Source: Tretioscincus oriximinensis (lineage: Eukaryota > Chordata > Lepidosauria > Squamata > Gymnophthalmidae). From it: 64,000 nucleotides of DNA. The notes beneath the pieces are model-generated. The model did no database searches, was not told the DNA's origin, and saw nothing but the letters and a program-made list of their open reading frames with translations. Location of the stretch: contig JAJVDF010000258.1 in the NCBI GenBank assembly GCA_022410635.1, positions 194,779-258,778 on the forward strand, in the 5' to 3' direction. A program made the translations under genes and the position numbers. Positions 32,280 to 43,994 of this stretch are shown here, one piece after another. Position 1 is the first letter of the stretch, and each line of letters opens with the position of its first letter.

Positions 32280-33450
32280 TGACTGCTGCCCATGCTGCTT
32301 TTGTGTTGTTCCTTGTGTGCATGTGTTTGTGTAGTCAAAGAGAAGTTCTGGGTGGAGTCTCCCTTAGATCACCAGTGTGTAGAAGGGTCTTAATATGTTT
32401 GTTGGTACAGTATACTGTACAGTGTAGAGTCACCTTTTTTACTGAATAATTGTCCACTCAGTTAATATCTACATGTCACTGGTCTATCACACCATCAAGC
32501 AATATCACATCATAATTGAATTGCATGACATATTTGCTATCTGGAAAGCAATGCTGTGAGTATGTGATGGATGCACTATTTCCAGGGCGAAATGCCACAA
32601 TGTGAGCAATTGGCACTGTTTGCACATGCATAGTTGCTGGTTTTAGCATCCATGTGAGCATGCTTCCTCCCCCTGAGATGGGATGCTCACAATCATAGTC
32701 CACATAGTAAAGAAAAGCACCACTAAAGCTGCATTCCAACATTATTATAATATAATGTGGTATAATACTACATTAAGCTGTACTTATACCACTAAAGCAT
32801 GAGTGTCACTATAGCATGAATGTACTTATACCACTAAAGAATTAGTTCCAGGTAGCAGTAATGGATGTAAACACATAACAAAAACTCATGTGGAGAAATA
32901 ATAAATTGGATGTCAGAATTGCATCTATGAAAAGATTTAACAGTACAAAGGACATATCTGATGCACTTTCATATGAACAAAATGTGCTAATAAACACGTA
33001 ACGAGCAAAATAGGAAATCAATTTAAAATATAGCTTCTTCATTTGTAAAAATTATATTGAGCTACCTGGCATGATTTTCAGTACAAGCCAACTACAGAAT
33101 TTTCCTTGTCTAATAGATGAGATGAAATGGGACTCTTGTGGCCTATGCAATTCTTTAAGAAATTGCCTAGTTCATTATGCTTGAATGGCCACAAACCAAT
33201 GACTCAGTAAAATTTCCAATTGTTTCTAAATGAATAGTAGCACCTGCTTGCTGTTGTGCATGATTTCAAAAAAATCATAATGACATACATGGATATAGGC
33301 AGGTTGCTTATTCTCTTGTTTGTATTTTTTAATGTTTTCTAGCAAGTATCAGAATATATTTCAGATGTACAGTCAAAGAACTGAAATATATTGTAAAATT
33401 TGTGGCTTAATTGAGATTTTTAACCTGGGATGACCATATACATGGCAAAC
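32280..33450. other. No gene; a short direct repeat near 32780-32840
   Basis: 'TGTACTTATACCACTAAAG' occurs twice about 40 bases apart (near 32779 and 32821). The region 32540-32720 is slightly GC-richer but unrecognised. Confidence 0.4.
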
Positions 33451-33451
33451 A

Positions 33452-33902
33452 TGGATAGCTTACTAAAAGTAGAAATATCATCTTGCTGATAAAGGTTTGT
33501 ATAGTTAAAGTGATGGTTTATCTAGCAGTAATGTATCGCTGTGAGAACTGGACCATAAGGAAGGCTGAGCACCAAAGACCTGCTGAATGATGCTAGGAAA
33601 GACTTCTGTGAGATTCTTAAACTAAAAGAGGATTGAATCAAACAATAGTAAAGAAATCAGCCCCGACTTGGAATATTAGATACTTTGGCTGCATAATGAG
33701 AAGGCAGGACTCATTGGAGAAGACTGCTGGGAAAGATTTAATGCAAAACAATAAGAGGATAGCCAAGGATGAGGTTCATAGATAGTGTAACTGAGGCAAC
33801 CAACATGAGTTTGTCCAGGTTTCTGAAGGCAGTGGAGGACAGAGGGGCATGGTGTGCTATGGTCCATGAAATCATACAGAGTTGGATCTCACTGAACAAC
33901 AA
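33452..33902 (+). mobile_element. Bov-B (RTE-clade) LINE 3' end
   Basis: The order of blocks matches the end of Bov-B. 'GGATAGCTTACTAAAAGTAG' comes first, then 'GATAAAGGTTTGTATAGTTA' and 'GTGAGAACTGGACCATAAGG' (encoding CENWTIRKAE, the conserved C-terminal motif). 'CTTTGGCTGCATAATGAGAA', 'AACATGAGTTTGTCCAGG', 'GCATGGTGTGCTATGGTCCA' and 'AGAGTTGGATCTCACTGAAC' follow. It is 5' truncated and frame-broken. Bov-B is known for patchy, horizontally transferred distribution, with squamates and ruminants as major hosts; here it supports a squamate source. Confidence 0.88.
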
Positions 33903-34554
33903 TGTATATTTATGTTTGATAAGACATGTAATAAAACTGTCTTGAGTTTTTCATTTTACTTTGTAAGTAAAATAGTTTGGACTGGGCTTACTTTTGTTGC
34001 TAACAGGTTTTAATTCAGATAATTATAAAGAAAGTTAATTTGCAGGTAAAATGATCCATGGGTCAAAGTGCCTAGAGAAGGGTGGCTAGGGGTCTACATA
34101 TCATGGAGACAGGGCCACAACTAGGAGGGTGTATGCTTGTCCTAGGCAACGAGCTGACAAGGGTACAAAAATGGCCAGCACACCATTTCAATCTATGGGA
34201 GGAGGACACTGAAACTGATGCTTGTTCTGGTTGTCACAAAGATAACTGCAGCACATAGAAGCACCTGAAAAAAAAGTGAATGGAATGTTTCTTATGAGAA
34301 TGCTGTTGGGCACCTGGATGCTTCTGTGAGATATTTTGCTCTTCAGTCTGTACATCATGGAACCAAAAAAGGAGGTCTGGTCACAGACCGCTGAAGAGTC
34401 TATGTCAAGCTTCAAAAGACCTTCTCCCTTCTCCCTACCAAGAAATAAAATATTTAATATTCATGCAATAAAGTAGGAATTTTGTTTGGTTGATACATGT
34501 ATAGTTTTATTTTTTTTAAAAAAAAAAAAATCCTATTCAGGCATTATACAAGTA

Positions 34555-34630
34555 CCAGTGGCTCAGAGTACTGGGATTTACTTCCTGAAGAGGTAGTGGT
34601 AGCTAACATCTTGGATAGTTTCAAGACAGC
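34555..34630 (+). mobile_element. CR1 ORF2 C-terminal fragment, interrupted
   Basis: The encoded DLLPEEVVVANILDSFKTA matches the CR1 C-terminus at 36880-36940 (DLLLEEVVVANSLDNFKTA). It is cut at about 34630 by a G-run element. The next codons, similar to LERSIDKFAIDA, resume at 34924-34965. Confidence 0.75.
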
Positions 34631-34923
34631 GGGGGGGGGTGCCGCTGCCGCCCCCCCGCTAACTCCAAACCCCCCCCCCCTGCGTTCCGGTGCGTTCCAT
34701 CACAAAAATAACTCCACGCCCATCTCGCCGGCGGCTAAATCAGCAGTACCGGCACCTTTTATTTAGGCGGGGGGGGCGGGNNNNNNNNNNNNNNNNNNNN
34801 NNNNNNNNNNNNNNNNNNNNNNNNNNNNNNNNNNNNNNNNNNNNNNNNNNNNNNNNNNNNNNNNNNNNNNNNNNNNNNNNNNNNNNNNNNGAACTGCGTT
34901 CCAGTGCGTTCCATCACAAAAAA
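34631..34923. mobile_element. GC-rich insertion with GTTCC repeats spanning an assembly gap
   Basis: The insertion begins with a G run and GC-rich sequence that folds back (GCGGGGGGG...CCCCCCCGC). It contains 'TGCGTTCCGGTGCGTTCCAT' then CACAAAAA before the gap, and 'TGCGTTCCAGTGCGTTCCAT' then CACAAAAA after it. Bases 34781-34890 are all N. The repeated block on both sides suggests a tandem or collapsed repeat unresolved by the assembly. The element interrupts a CR1 copy. Confidence 0.55.
34781..34890. other. Assembly gap (110 N)
   Basis: This is a run of 110 N flanked by homologous GTTCC-rich sequence, so the true size is unknown. The frames that cross it are meaningless. Confidence 1.
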
Positions 34924-34969
34924 AGCCCTGGAGAGGTCATAGATAAGTTTGCCATTGATGCTTAGAGCT

Positions 34970-36235
34970 CTTTCTTTGCAGCATACATTCCAAATAGAGA
35001 AAAATGCCCCCAAACACAACACTTTTCTTTTTCTTCTGAAGAACAGCCTCATCCAAAGTTTATTCAATAATTCATTTTATGTTTATTCCCAAATTAACCT
35101 TTCTGGTAAAAAAAAAGTTCTTATAATCAATGAAGCAGTTATTTAGTCATATCCTTCTGAATTTTATTAAGACTTGTTACTTGCTCCCCCTTTTTGAAAA
35201 GCTACTTTTAAAAAGCAGATTATATGAATTGATAAATTTAATTAAATAATTATAGGAAAACAGTTATTCTTCCCCTTCAATGACCTTATATCCTCTTTGC
35301 AGGTTTTTAATCATCTGGGCAACACAGTAAGACTCCTGTGTTCATTATTTGTTGCTTTTCTGTCACTATCTCAAGGTATGCCTACCAGATTCTAAATAGG
35401 ATCTCATTTCAAAACCTTAGGAAAGTGACAGAAGGAAGAAAAATGGCACGAGCCTTAGCCCTTTATTATCTCAATGCTGTTTCGTTGCTGTATAAATTAT
35501 AAATATTAAGGATTGCCCTCCTGTACAGCCTACTGTTTAATCACAAAGTCTTTAAAAAACATTTTGATAAGTTTCTTTTTTGTTTTCATTTCTGGATTGG
35601 ATTGTTGAAAGAGGAAACCTGAACTTAAACTGTTTTTGCTTCTAGGGAAATGTATTAGAAGAATAGAAGCAAGAACCAAAGTTTATTGATGAAAGATATT
35701 GTTTATAAGGGAGGAGGGCAACACTGTCCACAGAAAATGCTCTTTAGTACAGGATTGCAGTGGTCAAAAGACTTGTGTGAATTAAACTTCAGTTTAGTGG
35801 CTCTCATCTGATTCATTCCAGGCAATAGTAATGCTTCTGCAGTACTCTTTCCGGAGACCTAACCGTAACTCTTCTAATTCAAAAGATGTGTACTGATGTC
35901 ACACCTAAGTTGTAGTTTAGCTTTAGCCCACTTTCAGAATAGAGAATATTTCAATAAAGTGAATTTTCTCCCCAGATTACCTAAACCAAAATTGGGTTTT
36001 CTGAGTTACAGAAGGCCAAATGAAAACAGCTTGTAATTATCTCATTCTGAACATGAAGCAAAGCTGGATTGAAACTCAGATGTGACCTTGTCCAAGTATT
36101 CTGATGTCCTCTTCTGCCTACTTCATAGGCAGAATAAAAGTCACTTGTCATTCTGTGATCTTAGCTTTGGAAATAGCATCCCATACTCTCCAAATTTTCT
36201 AGAAAGATAACCAAAATGTCTCTATACGTGAACCT
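34970..36235. other. No gene recognised
   Basis: AT-rich sequence with no long frame and no repeat I can name. Confidence 0.45.
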
Positions 36236-36264
36236 AAATATACATTTTGTATTCATGGAATAGA

Positions 36265-36685
36265 CTAGTAAAAGCCTTGAAGATGGTTTGGAAGCTGCAT
36301 CTGGTACAGAATGCAACAGGAAGGCTGCACTGGCTGCCCATTNACTACCAGGTCCAGTCTAGGGTTACAATACTCTAAATGGCTTGAGCCCCAAATATTT
36401 TGAAGGAATACCTCCTCCTATATGCACTTGCACTGACAGTACCACCTACTAACAGTACCACCTCTTTCACTTCCTCTATACATACGTTTAATAACGACCA
36501 AGTGCTGAGCTCTCAGCATTTCCCTGCCTTCTGTGCCCCAGTGGAAACTGAATTAAGGACTTCCTCAGAATTAGAGTATCTACAATGTAGCTAAAAAAAA
36601 CTACTCCAAGTTTGGCAGCAAGTGTCTCCTACATGCTGTCCCTAAGGTGTAGAACATGCTGTCATGGTTGTAAACCTGTGTCTTC
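36265..36685 (+). pseudogene. L2-type LINE ORF2 C-terminal remnant
   Basis: In shifting frames: WKLHLVQNATGR, LHWLPI and APNILKEYLLLYA correspond, in order, to LELVQNAAARLL, LHWLPIRYRAQFKVL and GPEYLRERLFPYSPA of the L2 at 21646-22830. KFGSKCLLHAVPKVWNML near 36610 fits the later region. It is broken by a stop after ILKEYL... and by one N. It abuts CR1 at about 36690. Confidence 0.65.
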
Positions 36686-36689
36686 AGCT

Positions 36690-37195
36690 TCAAAAGGTGA
36701 TTTTGAAAGGTGATCTGATTGAAGTGTACAAAATCATGCATGGGATGGATAGGGTGAATACAGAAAAAAATGTTTTCTCTATCACACAACACTAGGACCA
36801 GAGGGCACTCCTTAAAACTGATGGGTAGAAAAGTGAGAACAGACAAAGGAAAGTATTTTTTCACCCAGAGCGTCATCGGCCTGTGGGATTTACTTCTTGA
36901 AGAGGTAGTGGTGGCTAACAGCTTGGATAATTTCAAGACAGCATTAGACAGGTTTATGGACACCAAGGGTATAAATGGGTACTAGGATGGATGTCTGGAT
37001 GTTGCCTCCGGGATGGAGCAACAGGNAGNNCTCCTGAAATNCCATTTGCAGGGAGTCATGAACAGGTGCATATTTTGCTTTNCTCTGTTCGGACNGCCCA
37101 GGTGCATCTGGTGGGCCTCTGTGTGAGACAGAATGCTGGACCAGATGGGCTGTGGTCTGATCCAGTATGACTATGTTCTTATGGTGTATCTTCAC
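36690..37195 (+). mobile_element. CR1-type LINE, C-terminus plus complete 3' UTR
   Basis: Coding blocks read DLIEVYKIMHGMDRV, then NTRTRGHSLKLMG, then KYFFTQSVIGLWDLLLEEVV and ANSLDNFKTALDRFM. This is the conserved CR1 ORF2 tail, with one or two frame changes. The 3' UTR from 36985 ends 'GACTATGTTCTTATGG'. It is closely colinear with 61600-62066 and makes a good reference for the subfamily. The minus-strand frames over it are shadows. Confidence 0.85.
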
Positions 37196-37321
37196 TGTTG
37201 GGTGAAGGTGCCATAGTAAAGGTAGAAGGAGTGAATCTTTATGTTCAACATTGTCACCAAGAAAACATTTCTAAGAAAGCCCTTTCTGGAAGTTTTTGAT
37301 ATACATTGGGTAGTTAAAAAG

Positions 37322-37360
37322 CATATAGGCTCCTTTTAAGTTTGAAAAAGAGCCTATATG
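37322..37360. repeat. Short tight hairpin
   Basis: 'CATATAGGCTCCTTTT' pairs with 'AAAAAGAGCCTATATG' across a 7-base loop, with one or two mismatches or bulges. This is a 39-base stem-loop in otherwise unremarkable AT-rich sequence. No second copy was seen. Confidence 0.6.
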
Positions 37361-37399
37361 TTGATGAGTATTGGAGAGGGGATGTAAAATATTTATACC

Positions 37400-39650
37400 A
37401 TATGCAAATATAGCAAATATTCAACAATCAAGACAGTTCTAGAAGTTTTTTTTCTTTTTTCCCCTTTGTTGTGCTTATATCCAGTAGATGTAGTTGAACT
37501 AAAAAGAATAATATGTTATAAATAAAGATTATGTTGTTCCTGGTATGCTCCTTAGCATGGTAATGTCTTTCTAATATATNGAGATGATCAGAAGTCATGT
37601 TTTAAAATTGCAATGGGATCTGTAAACACTCTGCAGTATAAGCATAGATGGTTCAGAAAAGCAAGTTCCCGCTTATATCTTATGAAATGCCAGCCATGTA
37701 TGGTGTTTAGTTGTAATAGGAGATAGTTTATGTTATAAGATGAGCCTGGAAAGATTCTTGTGGGGAATGATAGTAAGACAGCTCCAGTCACTGATTTAAC
37801 AGGAGTATCAAAGTATAATAGAAAAGCTCTTATACTTATATAGTGCTTTTCATCTTAAATAAATCTTTCAGTGCTTTACAAGGGAAAGTATATATTGGAA
37901 TCACTTCAGCAGTCACTGATATGTAATCACCAAACAACAGCAGCGATTTAGTACCTCACAAAAATCTGCACGCACAGGAAAACAATACACATCATTTTAG
38001 GAAGTTTATGAGTCTCGTAAAGATTATAGAATATTTTCAAAGGATGAAGCAAGCATTTTCTTTCTATTGTTTTTTTACATAAAAACTTACAACCTAAAGG
38101 TGAGAGAGATACCAAGTGTTGTCTTACAAGCATAGCAACTTGTAACTGGAAAACAAAATGTTATCTTATTATTGGTGGTGTAAGGAGAATGACAGAGTTT
38201 CAGGTTCTTCAGACTTGGGTGTCCTCCACATAACTTCTTAAAAACGGCAATGATGTTAAATTCTGAAATAACCCAATCACAAGTCCAGCCCTCGTACCCT
38301 CAACTTTTTACAAATAAACCATTAGAAATTATTTTAATCCACATGGAACAAACAAGATGACTAGCCAGGAAGTAAACACTGCACATGTTCAGTATGCGTT
38401 TCTCGTTGTCATGTGCTAGTGACTTCTTATGGTATCCTGGTAACCCTGTTAATGATCGTACACACAAGGAAGGGTTCTTTCCTCCATGGCTGCAGACATG
38501 GCTATTCCGGAAAACATCAGCAAAGGCTTTTTTCCAGGTGCATTGTGAACACTTCCAGGTGCTTTGCGAAAACCCGGTTGGTACATGCAGCACAGCAATC
38601 ATGATGTTGCTAATATCCCAGTAGGAAGGCCTCATTTTTGCCCCAGATTGGAGGCCTGTCATGGTCTACACTAGCATACAGGTGGCAGGTTCTTCAGAGT
38701 GTAAAAGAGTTAGATTTGGTTTTTCTTATTTAATATAAACTATAGAAAATCTAGTTTTCAATGTCTTGATGTGATTATTAAATACCTTTTCTGGCACATT
38801 ATTATCTGTTAGCATGAAACAGTCAATGCTCACTTTTGGTCTCAAATTGTTAACTTAGCCAAAACATGTGGAAACTCACATTCAGCACAGAGAAGTAGAA
38901 TTTCCATAAACAATAGTTGCTTTGTGATTTTTCTCCCCTCAAGATAATCAGATCTTTATCATTGTAGAGCTCTTGCAATAATTTGTATTAATAATTGTCA
39001 GATAATTAATAGGAGTATGTAACAAAAACCTTGTTGAAATGTATTCAGGAAAATGATTTGTAAATACTGTACGTGTTTCAGCTTATCCATATAATCATGA
39101 TTGTTAATTTAACACACATACACATCCCCAAATATTATGTGACATTCTAAGCGCCAAAAAGAAGTAATCATAACATTTTATATCGCACTGCTGGAGTGTC
39201 CATATCTTTAAAAGATAGGAGTTTGATGTTTGAAATTACATGGAAATTTGGTGAACAAAATATGGGAAGACTTAAAACCACCTCTCTTTCTACTTAGGCA
39301 GTATAGGAAGATTTGGTCTTTAAAATCCATTGTAATTAACTAGTTTAGAAAACCAATTAATACTATGGAAATTAATTTTAATTTTGACAAACAAATTGTA
39401 AATAATTCATGAGACAGAACTAGTAAGGAATTTATAGAAGCAAAGGTTTATTGAGTTGAATAAAGATTTGTTGAACTGGTTCTTGTCAAATTCAGTTTAT
39501 TTGAAATGTTACTGGATCAAGCAATCTGTTTCACATAGTGTGGTGTGACAGTCATCTATGACTCTTTATATTTGGGCCTGCAATGTATGTCAGTGTGACC
39601 TCATGTATATCATTTCATGTGTATATGACGTTTGTCTACTTGCATACACA
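37400..39650. other. No gene recognised
   Basis: AT-rich sequence. Overlapping plus and minus frames at 38300-38662 lie in a slightly GC-richer block with no domain resemblance, possibly an unidentified transposon. Nothing else can be supported. Confidence 0.4.
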
Positions 39651-39655
39651 CTGCC

Positions 39656-39878
39656 ATGCACAATTGAATATTTAAGATACCAATTCTGTTCATACTGCAG
39701 CTGCAGCAGAAAAAACTATGGATTAGTGTTTTGTTTCATATACATGCTGAGCGATTGGTTAGATCTATGGCTAATCTCTTTATAAGTTGTTTCTTAAAAA
39801 AAAACTTTAGACGTTATTGGGCAACTTGTGGGAAGTCTCCACTTCTTTGTTAATGTATTTTCCTGTTCATACCAGCTT
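39656..39878 (+). repeat. Long target-site duplication, left copy
   Basis: These 223 bases are repeated at 40359-40580 in direct orientation with three substitutions, one A-run length difference and one N. The right edge meets the poly-T of an L1 exactly. Confidence 0.9.
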
Positions 39879-40358
39879 TTTTTTTTTTTGAAGTTATTAT
39901 TTTTTTGAATTTTTCAAAACAATACATACATTTAAATCAAAAGCCCATCCCCACCCCCCTCCCAGAGCCCCCCCTCCCACAACTGGAATGGGATATCAGG
40001 CTTTCAGTCTTTGTTCCTGGATCACCAGGAGAGTTTCGTTGAGTAGAGTATATGAGTCTCTAGAATTCGCAAAGGCGATGAGATTACTCCATTTTGTGGT
40101 CCATTGTAGAGATATCGGAAGCCCTAAACCTTGCAGTCTATATTCGCGTAAGACATCAAATAATAAAAATTCAATTATATACTCCCACCATAATTCGAGT
40201 TTCCATTTCCTCTGATCCTTCCACCCTCTAGCTAATGCTAAATGCCCCGCCAAGATGGCATTCTCTATAAACAATTTTTCTTCTACCCTTAAAGTTAGAG
40301 GGTCTAATACCCCGAATAACCAACATTCGTCCGTGTCAGGGAGATTAATATTTGTTAT
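39879..40358 (-). mobile_element. 5'-truncated L1 with its A-tail
   Basis: The 480-base insertion starts, on the minus strand, directly at the duplicated target. It encodes the end of ORF2 (NLPDTDECWLFGVLDPLTLR, AGHLALARGWKDQRKWKLEL, WWEYIIEFLLFDVL) to a stop near 39996. A C-rich (plus strand) 3' UTR follows, then 12-13 A residues (poly-T at 39877-39889). The ALARGWK block is the C-terminal part of L1 ORF2. The first residues of the 150-codon frame come from the flanking duplication, not from L1. Confidence 0.8.
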
Positions 40359-40580
40359 ATGCACAATTGAATATTTAAGATACCAATTCTGTTCATACTG
40401 CAGCTGCAGCAGGAAAAAGTATGGACTAGTGTTTTGTTTCATATACATNCTGAGCGATTGGTTAGATCTATGGCTAATCTCTTTATAAGTTGTTTCTTAA
40501 AAAAAACTTTAGACGTTATTGGGCAACTTGTGGGAAGTCTCCACTTCTTTGTTAATGTATTTTCCTGTTCATACCAGCTT
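40359..40580 (+). repeat. Long target-site duplication, right copy
   Basis: Right-hand copy of 39656-39878. About 1.4 percent substitution between copies implies that the insertion is not ancient. Confidence 0.9.
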
Positions 40581-40589
40581 AAAGTAAGA

Positions 40590-43500
40590 GAAGCCTTCAA
40601 AGTTATGAAATCCAAAATTATAAAGAGACAACTTTTCTGGGACTTTCAAGTGTGACAAAGCGAATGCAGGGAACAATGTCTGTCATTCAAGACTCAAACT
40701 CCCCCAATTAAAGTCTCTTTAAAGATGTCTGATTGCACACTTTGAGGATTCTTTCTTTTTTACATGCATGCAATTACAATCTAATTCTTGCAGTGCTAAG
40801 TCCTAAAATCACAGTGTGATTCTATCTTTTCCCCATCTATATATTGAACACCCTGAACATCTATATACAACACCCTGTAAGTTTAATATTAACAATTAAA
40901 TATAATTTAATACATTATTTGGTGGGTATGATCCTCTATACAGCTAAGTCTGGATGAATTTTGGAGCTTTATAAGTAATCACATTGTATGAACAAGTGCT
41001 TTTTGATTATGTTATATACTAATTCTGTCTTTGTCACCATATTTTCAATACATGTAGAAACCATATATCAAGCTGATATATTTCACCTTTTGCACTAATT
41101 GTACACATCCACAGTAACCAATTACTTTCAGAATGTCAAGCTGTGATTACAAATTGAACATCTTTAGCCATTTATTTTGAAATAAAACGACACTCCAGTA
41201 TCCAATAAATGATCGGACTTCTTAATTATAAATATGCATCAGCAGTTTATCAGCTAAACTTAAATTTGTTTTAGCTTTGCTGGAAGATCAACACAGCAAG
41301 ATCTTTCAAATCAGCCTAGGTCAGCTTATTAGTAAAATATCTTTGTCACCTTTTCACAGTTGAATTACATTTGCATGGAGGCACATGGAACATTAACCAT
41401 TTTTTAATAGTGGGATATTTTTGCAAGAAAAAGATACGCAGACAAGCAAGGAAATTATTGCCATCATTCGGGCAATGCCATCAAAGTCAAAGTATATACA
41501 CTGCTGCAATTTGATATGGGCATTAGAAAGGGAATATCATGTGAATGGTGTCAAAAATATACAAATTTAAGCATTAGTATTGTTCAATAAGATGAAGTTT
41601 TATGTTCACCTTTTGAATGGTAGTGTGTTTTAGGATTCCCATTTTGGTGGCACATTTCCATACATTCCTAAAATGGATCTTACTATTGTCTGGAACATGG
41701 AGCTATAACTCAGATCAGACCTTCTGATACTGTGCAGACCTAATGCACTAGAAGTGACTGTGGCATATAGTGTTGTTAGTTCATTTTTCAGATATTTAGA
41801 AATAGTAAAATTTTCAGTTTGTTCTTAAGAATTGTGGTCCTTTGATAGTGAAACACCCTTAATCAGAGGGGAAAGGGCTCAGGCGTAGGAACAGATAATG
41901 AAAGTATAGAAGAAAATCAATAAACCTTATGTAAGATAGCATATGCAAAACAATAATAATAAAAATATTCAGCTCTTCCTGATAGACCATAAACTGATTG
42001 ATTCTTTCTGCAGCTACATAACATAACTGTCAGTTACGGAAAACATCGCAATTGGGGTTGAAGTACACCACTGCTATGTCCTGATCTCTTACACTTTGAA
42101 GCTGTGGAATGAAAGTTCTGCAGTTGTGAGGTTTTTCATATGGTTCAGTTAAGTGCTGAGATAGATATTCCTCTAGAGCTGAATGGAAATTATTTTAGTC
42201 TTAAAACTTTGACAATACTGTGTAGAAATTGTATTGAAAATTTCCTTACTAAAATATGAAAGAGACAATCTAGCCTAAAAATTGCTTTTTGCATCTTGAC
42301 ATAGGGTACCATCAAACAATGGATTTTGTCCTGTGAATGCAGCCTATAATCCAGTGAATACAAAAATATTTGACTGCCATACCCCAGCACCTTCTACAGA
42401 CATTCATATAGAAACAGCTTTTTTAAAAAAATCTTTAAATAGTATTATACAAAAGTGTGAAAAACAACTCAAATGTTACACATCTATTTGAGGCAGGATG
42501 GAAGCTGACATTTATTTATTTTACAGAAATTAAAAACATAAATCACATTAGTTTTTAAGCATTTTGGTTTTTAAAAAAGAGTCATACTGTAACACACACA
42601 CACACACAAACCCTTGCCTGTATGAATGGTCTGGCCTTATGAATGGTAGGGCCTAGGAAATTTTGGTTAACTGCACTTAGAAATTCAATTACTCAAGCTC
42701 AGAAAGCCAATACTGACTTTAACTCTTTGTCAATGCTAACAGTTAATTTTGAAATGTGGTAAGTTTATAATTCTGTGACAACTCAGTTTGTCAGATTGTG
42801 CAATGTTTATAATGGTATACCATTAAATGGTGCATGAGCTCCATTAATATTAAATTCAATGTCTTGAATTCTATTGTGCATTAAATTCACGATCCTTCCT
42901 GTCGTTTGTAATTTATCTGTGTGTAGTGTAAATTCTAATGGTTTCTAATGCTGATATGCTATCTAAGGAACTGGTGTGAATGTTTCTTACAATGTGATTC
43001 ATATATTTTTGAGAGGAAATGAACGGGATGTTCTGTTCTGTAAGGGCGATGTAAGGAATTAACAATATTAATTTTCTTTTTCTTTTTAATCGAGATTTGT
43101 ACTTATTATGGTCAAATGCTTTTAACTTTTGTAAATCTTGATATGGTCAAATGACTAATCATTAAACTATTCGTATTCATTTTGTCATAGTAGTACATAT
43201 CAGCAGCTGGGGGGAGCTGAATAGTGACTTCTCTAGTGGCAGAATAATTGTTCTAGTAAATAAAAAGGTAAGATTTGGATTCAGTCCAAACATTGTTTGG
43301 TTTTTAAAATAATAATAATAATAATAGGTATGCATATTTAATTGGAATCACGATTTAAGTTCGCTATGGTAAATATCATTATTTCCTTATTTAAAGTATT
43401 TCCAGACCTAAATAAAACATTTGTGTGTGGGAGAGGTACTTTCTATGATTCTACATGTGTATGGATGGAAAGGCCTTGGTGTGCTGAGGGCCAGTGCTCA

Positions 43501-43900
43501 GAACAAGGATGTTTGTTTCCTTTCTGTGGGATACGGGGAACTGATAGTGAAAGCATAATTGAAATCTCCTGTCCCCCAGAACACTGAAGGCCAGAAACCT
43601 TTATTCCTGGCTTTTTAAGGTGCCTGTGACAGCTCCAAAGTTGACACAACTTTCAGGGCAAGCAGTTGGGGNTCAGACAAGTGACCTGTCCCAGTGCAGG
43701 TAGCTCTGTCCTCTCATGACCTTGGATAGAACAAGCTAAAAAATTGCCCCTGGTTTTGTTGTATGTTCAGAATTTATAATATTTTGGCATACAAAATTTA
43801 CATGATACATTTCATGACTGTATAAAACTGTTGTCTATATTAGCACTAGCAGAAGACAGTTTGGGGTTTCTTTTCTTTTGTATATCTATTAATTTTTTAT
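40590..43900. other. No gene; short (CA)n and (AAT)n only
   Basis: A (CA)n run lies at 42591-42608 and an (AAT)n run at 43309-43326. The stretch 41080-41490 is complex and free of repeat signatures, a weak candidate for conserved non-coding DNA. Open frames at 42190, 43342 and 43443 show no domain. Confidence 0.35.
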
Positions 43901-43904
43901 TATA

Positions 43905-43988
43905 TATACAGCTCAAAACAAATTAAGAAAACATGTTAACATAACAGTGTAACACTAAGTGTTCCCTTAATTGTTTTGAGCAGTATAT
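43905..43988. mobile_element. Palindromic mariner/Tc1-like MITE, copy 2
   Basis: Left 'ACAGCTCAAAACAAATTAAG' and right 'CCCTTAATTGTTTTGAGCAG' are inverted arms around a short centre (TTAACATAACAGTGTAAC). TATATA lies on both sides. It matches 12377-12460 along its length. Confidence 0.7.
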
Positions 43989-43994
43989 ATAAAG

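Noticed and set aside
34690..35067. Open frames running across the N gap
   Set aside because: They are mostly unknown residues; a frame cannot be claimed through a gap.
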